From: Pigmentiphaga sp. NML080357
GTDB taxonomy: Bacteria > Pseudomonadota > Gammaproteobacteria > Burkholderiales > Burkholderiaceae_B
Direction of reading: 5' to 3'
Assembly (NCBI RefSeq): GCF_002188465.1
Contig: NZ_NINW01000050.1
Location: forward strand, 26,984-90,983
Length of the DNA stretch: 64,000 nucleotides
This document shows, in pieces, positions 63,739 to 64,000 of the stretch. The first letter of the stretch is position 1, and the number at the start of each line of letters is the position of its first letter. Made by a program: the position numbers and the translations under genes. Below the pieces are notes generated by a model. It had not been told where the DNA came from, did not search any database, and saw only the letters and a list, made by a program, of their open reading frames with translations.

Positions 63739-64000
63739 ATGGCCAAGGCCAAGACCGTCTACGTATGCGCCGAATGCGGCGGCACGTCGCCCAAATGGCA
63801 GGGCAAGTGCCCGCATTGCGGCGGCTGGAACACGCTGGAAGAAACCGTGGCGGCGGCCAGCGCCGGCGCCGCGGCCGGGCATCGCTATGCGCCGCTGGCG
63901 GCGAGCGCCCCGGTGCGCAAGCTGGCCGACATCGAGGCGCGCGAGATGCCGCGGTTCCCCACGGGTATCGACGAGTTCGACCGCGTGCTGGGCGGCGGCA
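63739..64000 (+). CDS. radA: DNA repair protein RadA (3' truncated)
   Basis: RadA/Sms is a RecA-like, hexameric branch-migration helicase in recombinational repair. The window holds only the first 87 codons: a four-Cys zinc finger, YVCAECGGTSPKWQGKCPHCGGWN (Cys10, Cys13, Cys27, Cys30), a short Ala-rich linker and the start of the RecA core (FPTGIDEFDRVLGGG), just before the Walker A motif. The frame is open to the right edge. An alr-radA order is common in betaproteobacteria. Confidence 0.95.
   Translation, partial: MAKAKTVYVCAECGGTSPKWQGKCPHCGGWNTLEETVAAASAGAAAGHRYAPLAASAPVRKLADIEAREMPRFPTGIDEFDRVLGGG

Overview
The window is a GC-rich, densely coded stretch of betaproteobacterial chromosome. 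Gene order (tig-clpP-clpX-lon-hupB-tRNA-Val; dapC-dapD-dapE-prmB), a Par27-type parvulin, paired general porins and a Bug-type periplasmic binding protein point to the Alcaligenaceae, close to Bordetella or Achromobacter. A complete quinolinate synthase gene (nadA) argues against the classical nicotinate-requiring bordetellae. I see no phage, insertion sequence, CRISPR or plasmid features; genus-level placement is inference.

Layout. 1-4200: xanthine dehydrogenase (xdhA, cut by the left edge, xdhB, xdhC). 4251-11401 (minus): regulator with a winged helix and degenerate receiver, then the lysine/diaminopimelate genes dapC-dapD-dapE, prmB and an ABC-F ATPase. 11830-22520 (plus): tRNA-Leu, protein quality control (tig, clpP, clpX, lon), hupB, tRNA-Val, nadA with a paired operator, and ppiD. 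22587-26868: lysophospholipase/arylesterase, a divergent lone ABC ATPase, NAD(P)HX repair enzyme and D-amino acid dehydrogenase. 27163-31191: purL. 31290-33812 (minus): two paralogous porins with matching promoters. 34237-37993 (minus): selO-msrB, then yciB-bolA-par27. 38150-41850: branched-chain-type ABC transporter livHMGF without a binding-protein gene, facing a permuted type III CoA-transferase. 43241-46155 (minus): PIN-PhoH ATPase, 1-Cys-like Bcp peroxiredoxin, Mth938-like protein. 46432-54036 (minus): a probable nine-gene operon, tetR-ABC transporter (binding protein, ATPase, two permeases)-cyclase-GST-Bug binding protein-FAH hydrolase, controlled by two palindromic operators laid over its promoter. 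54568-59437 (plus): hom-thrC and moeA-moaD-moaE. 59443-62490 (minus): squalene synthesis hpnCDE. 62633-64000: alr and the start of radA.

The most novel-looking system is the 46.4-54.1 kb operon. It couples an uptake ABC transporter and an orphan tricarboxylate-type binding protein to a metal-dependent cyclase-family hydrolase, a maleylacetoacetate-isomerase-like GST and a fumarylacetoacetate-hydrolase-like enzyme. It looks like a self-contained uptake-and-degradation module for an unidentified, probably ring-containing, acid. Other points of note are the half-swapped CoA-transferase, an Arg in place of the Walker A Lys in LivF, the paired nadA operators, a seven-copy family of ~80-bp multi-hairpin intergenic repeats, and the duplicated porins with a shared 71-nt identical stretch.
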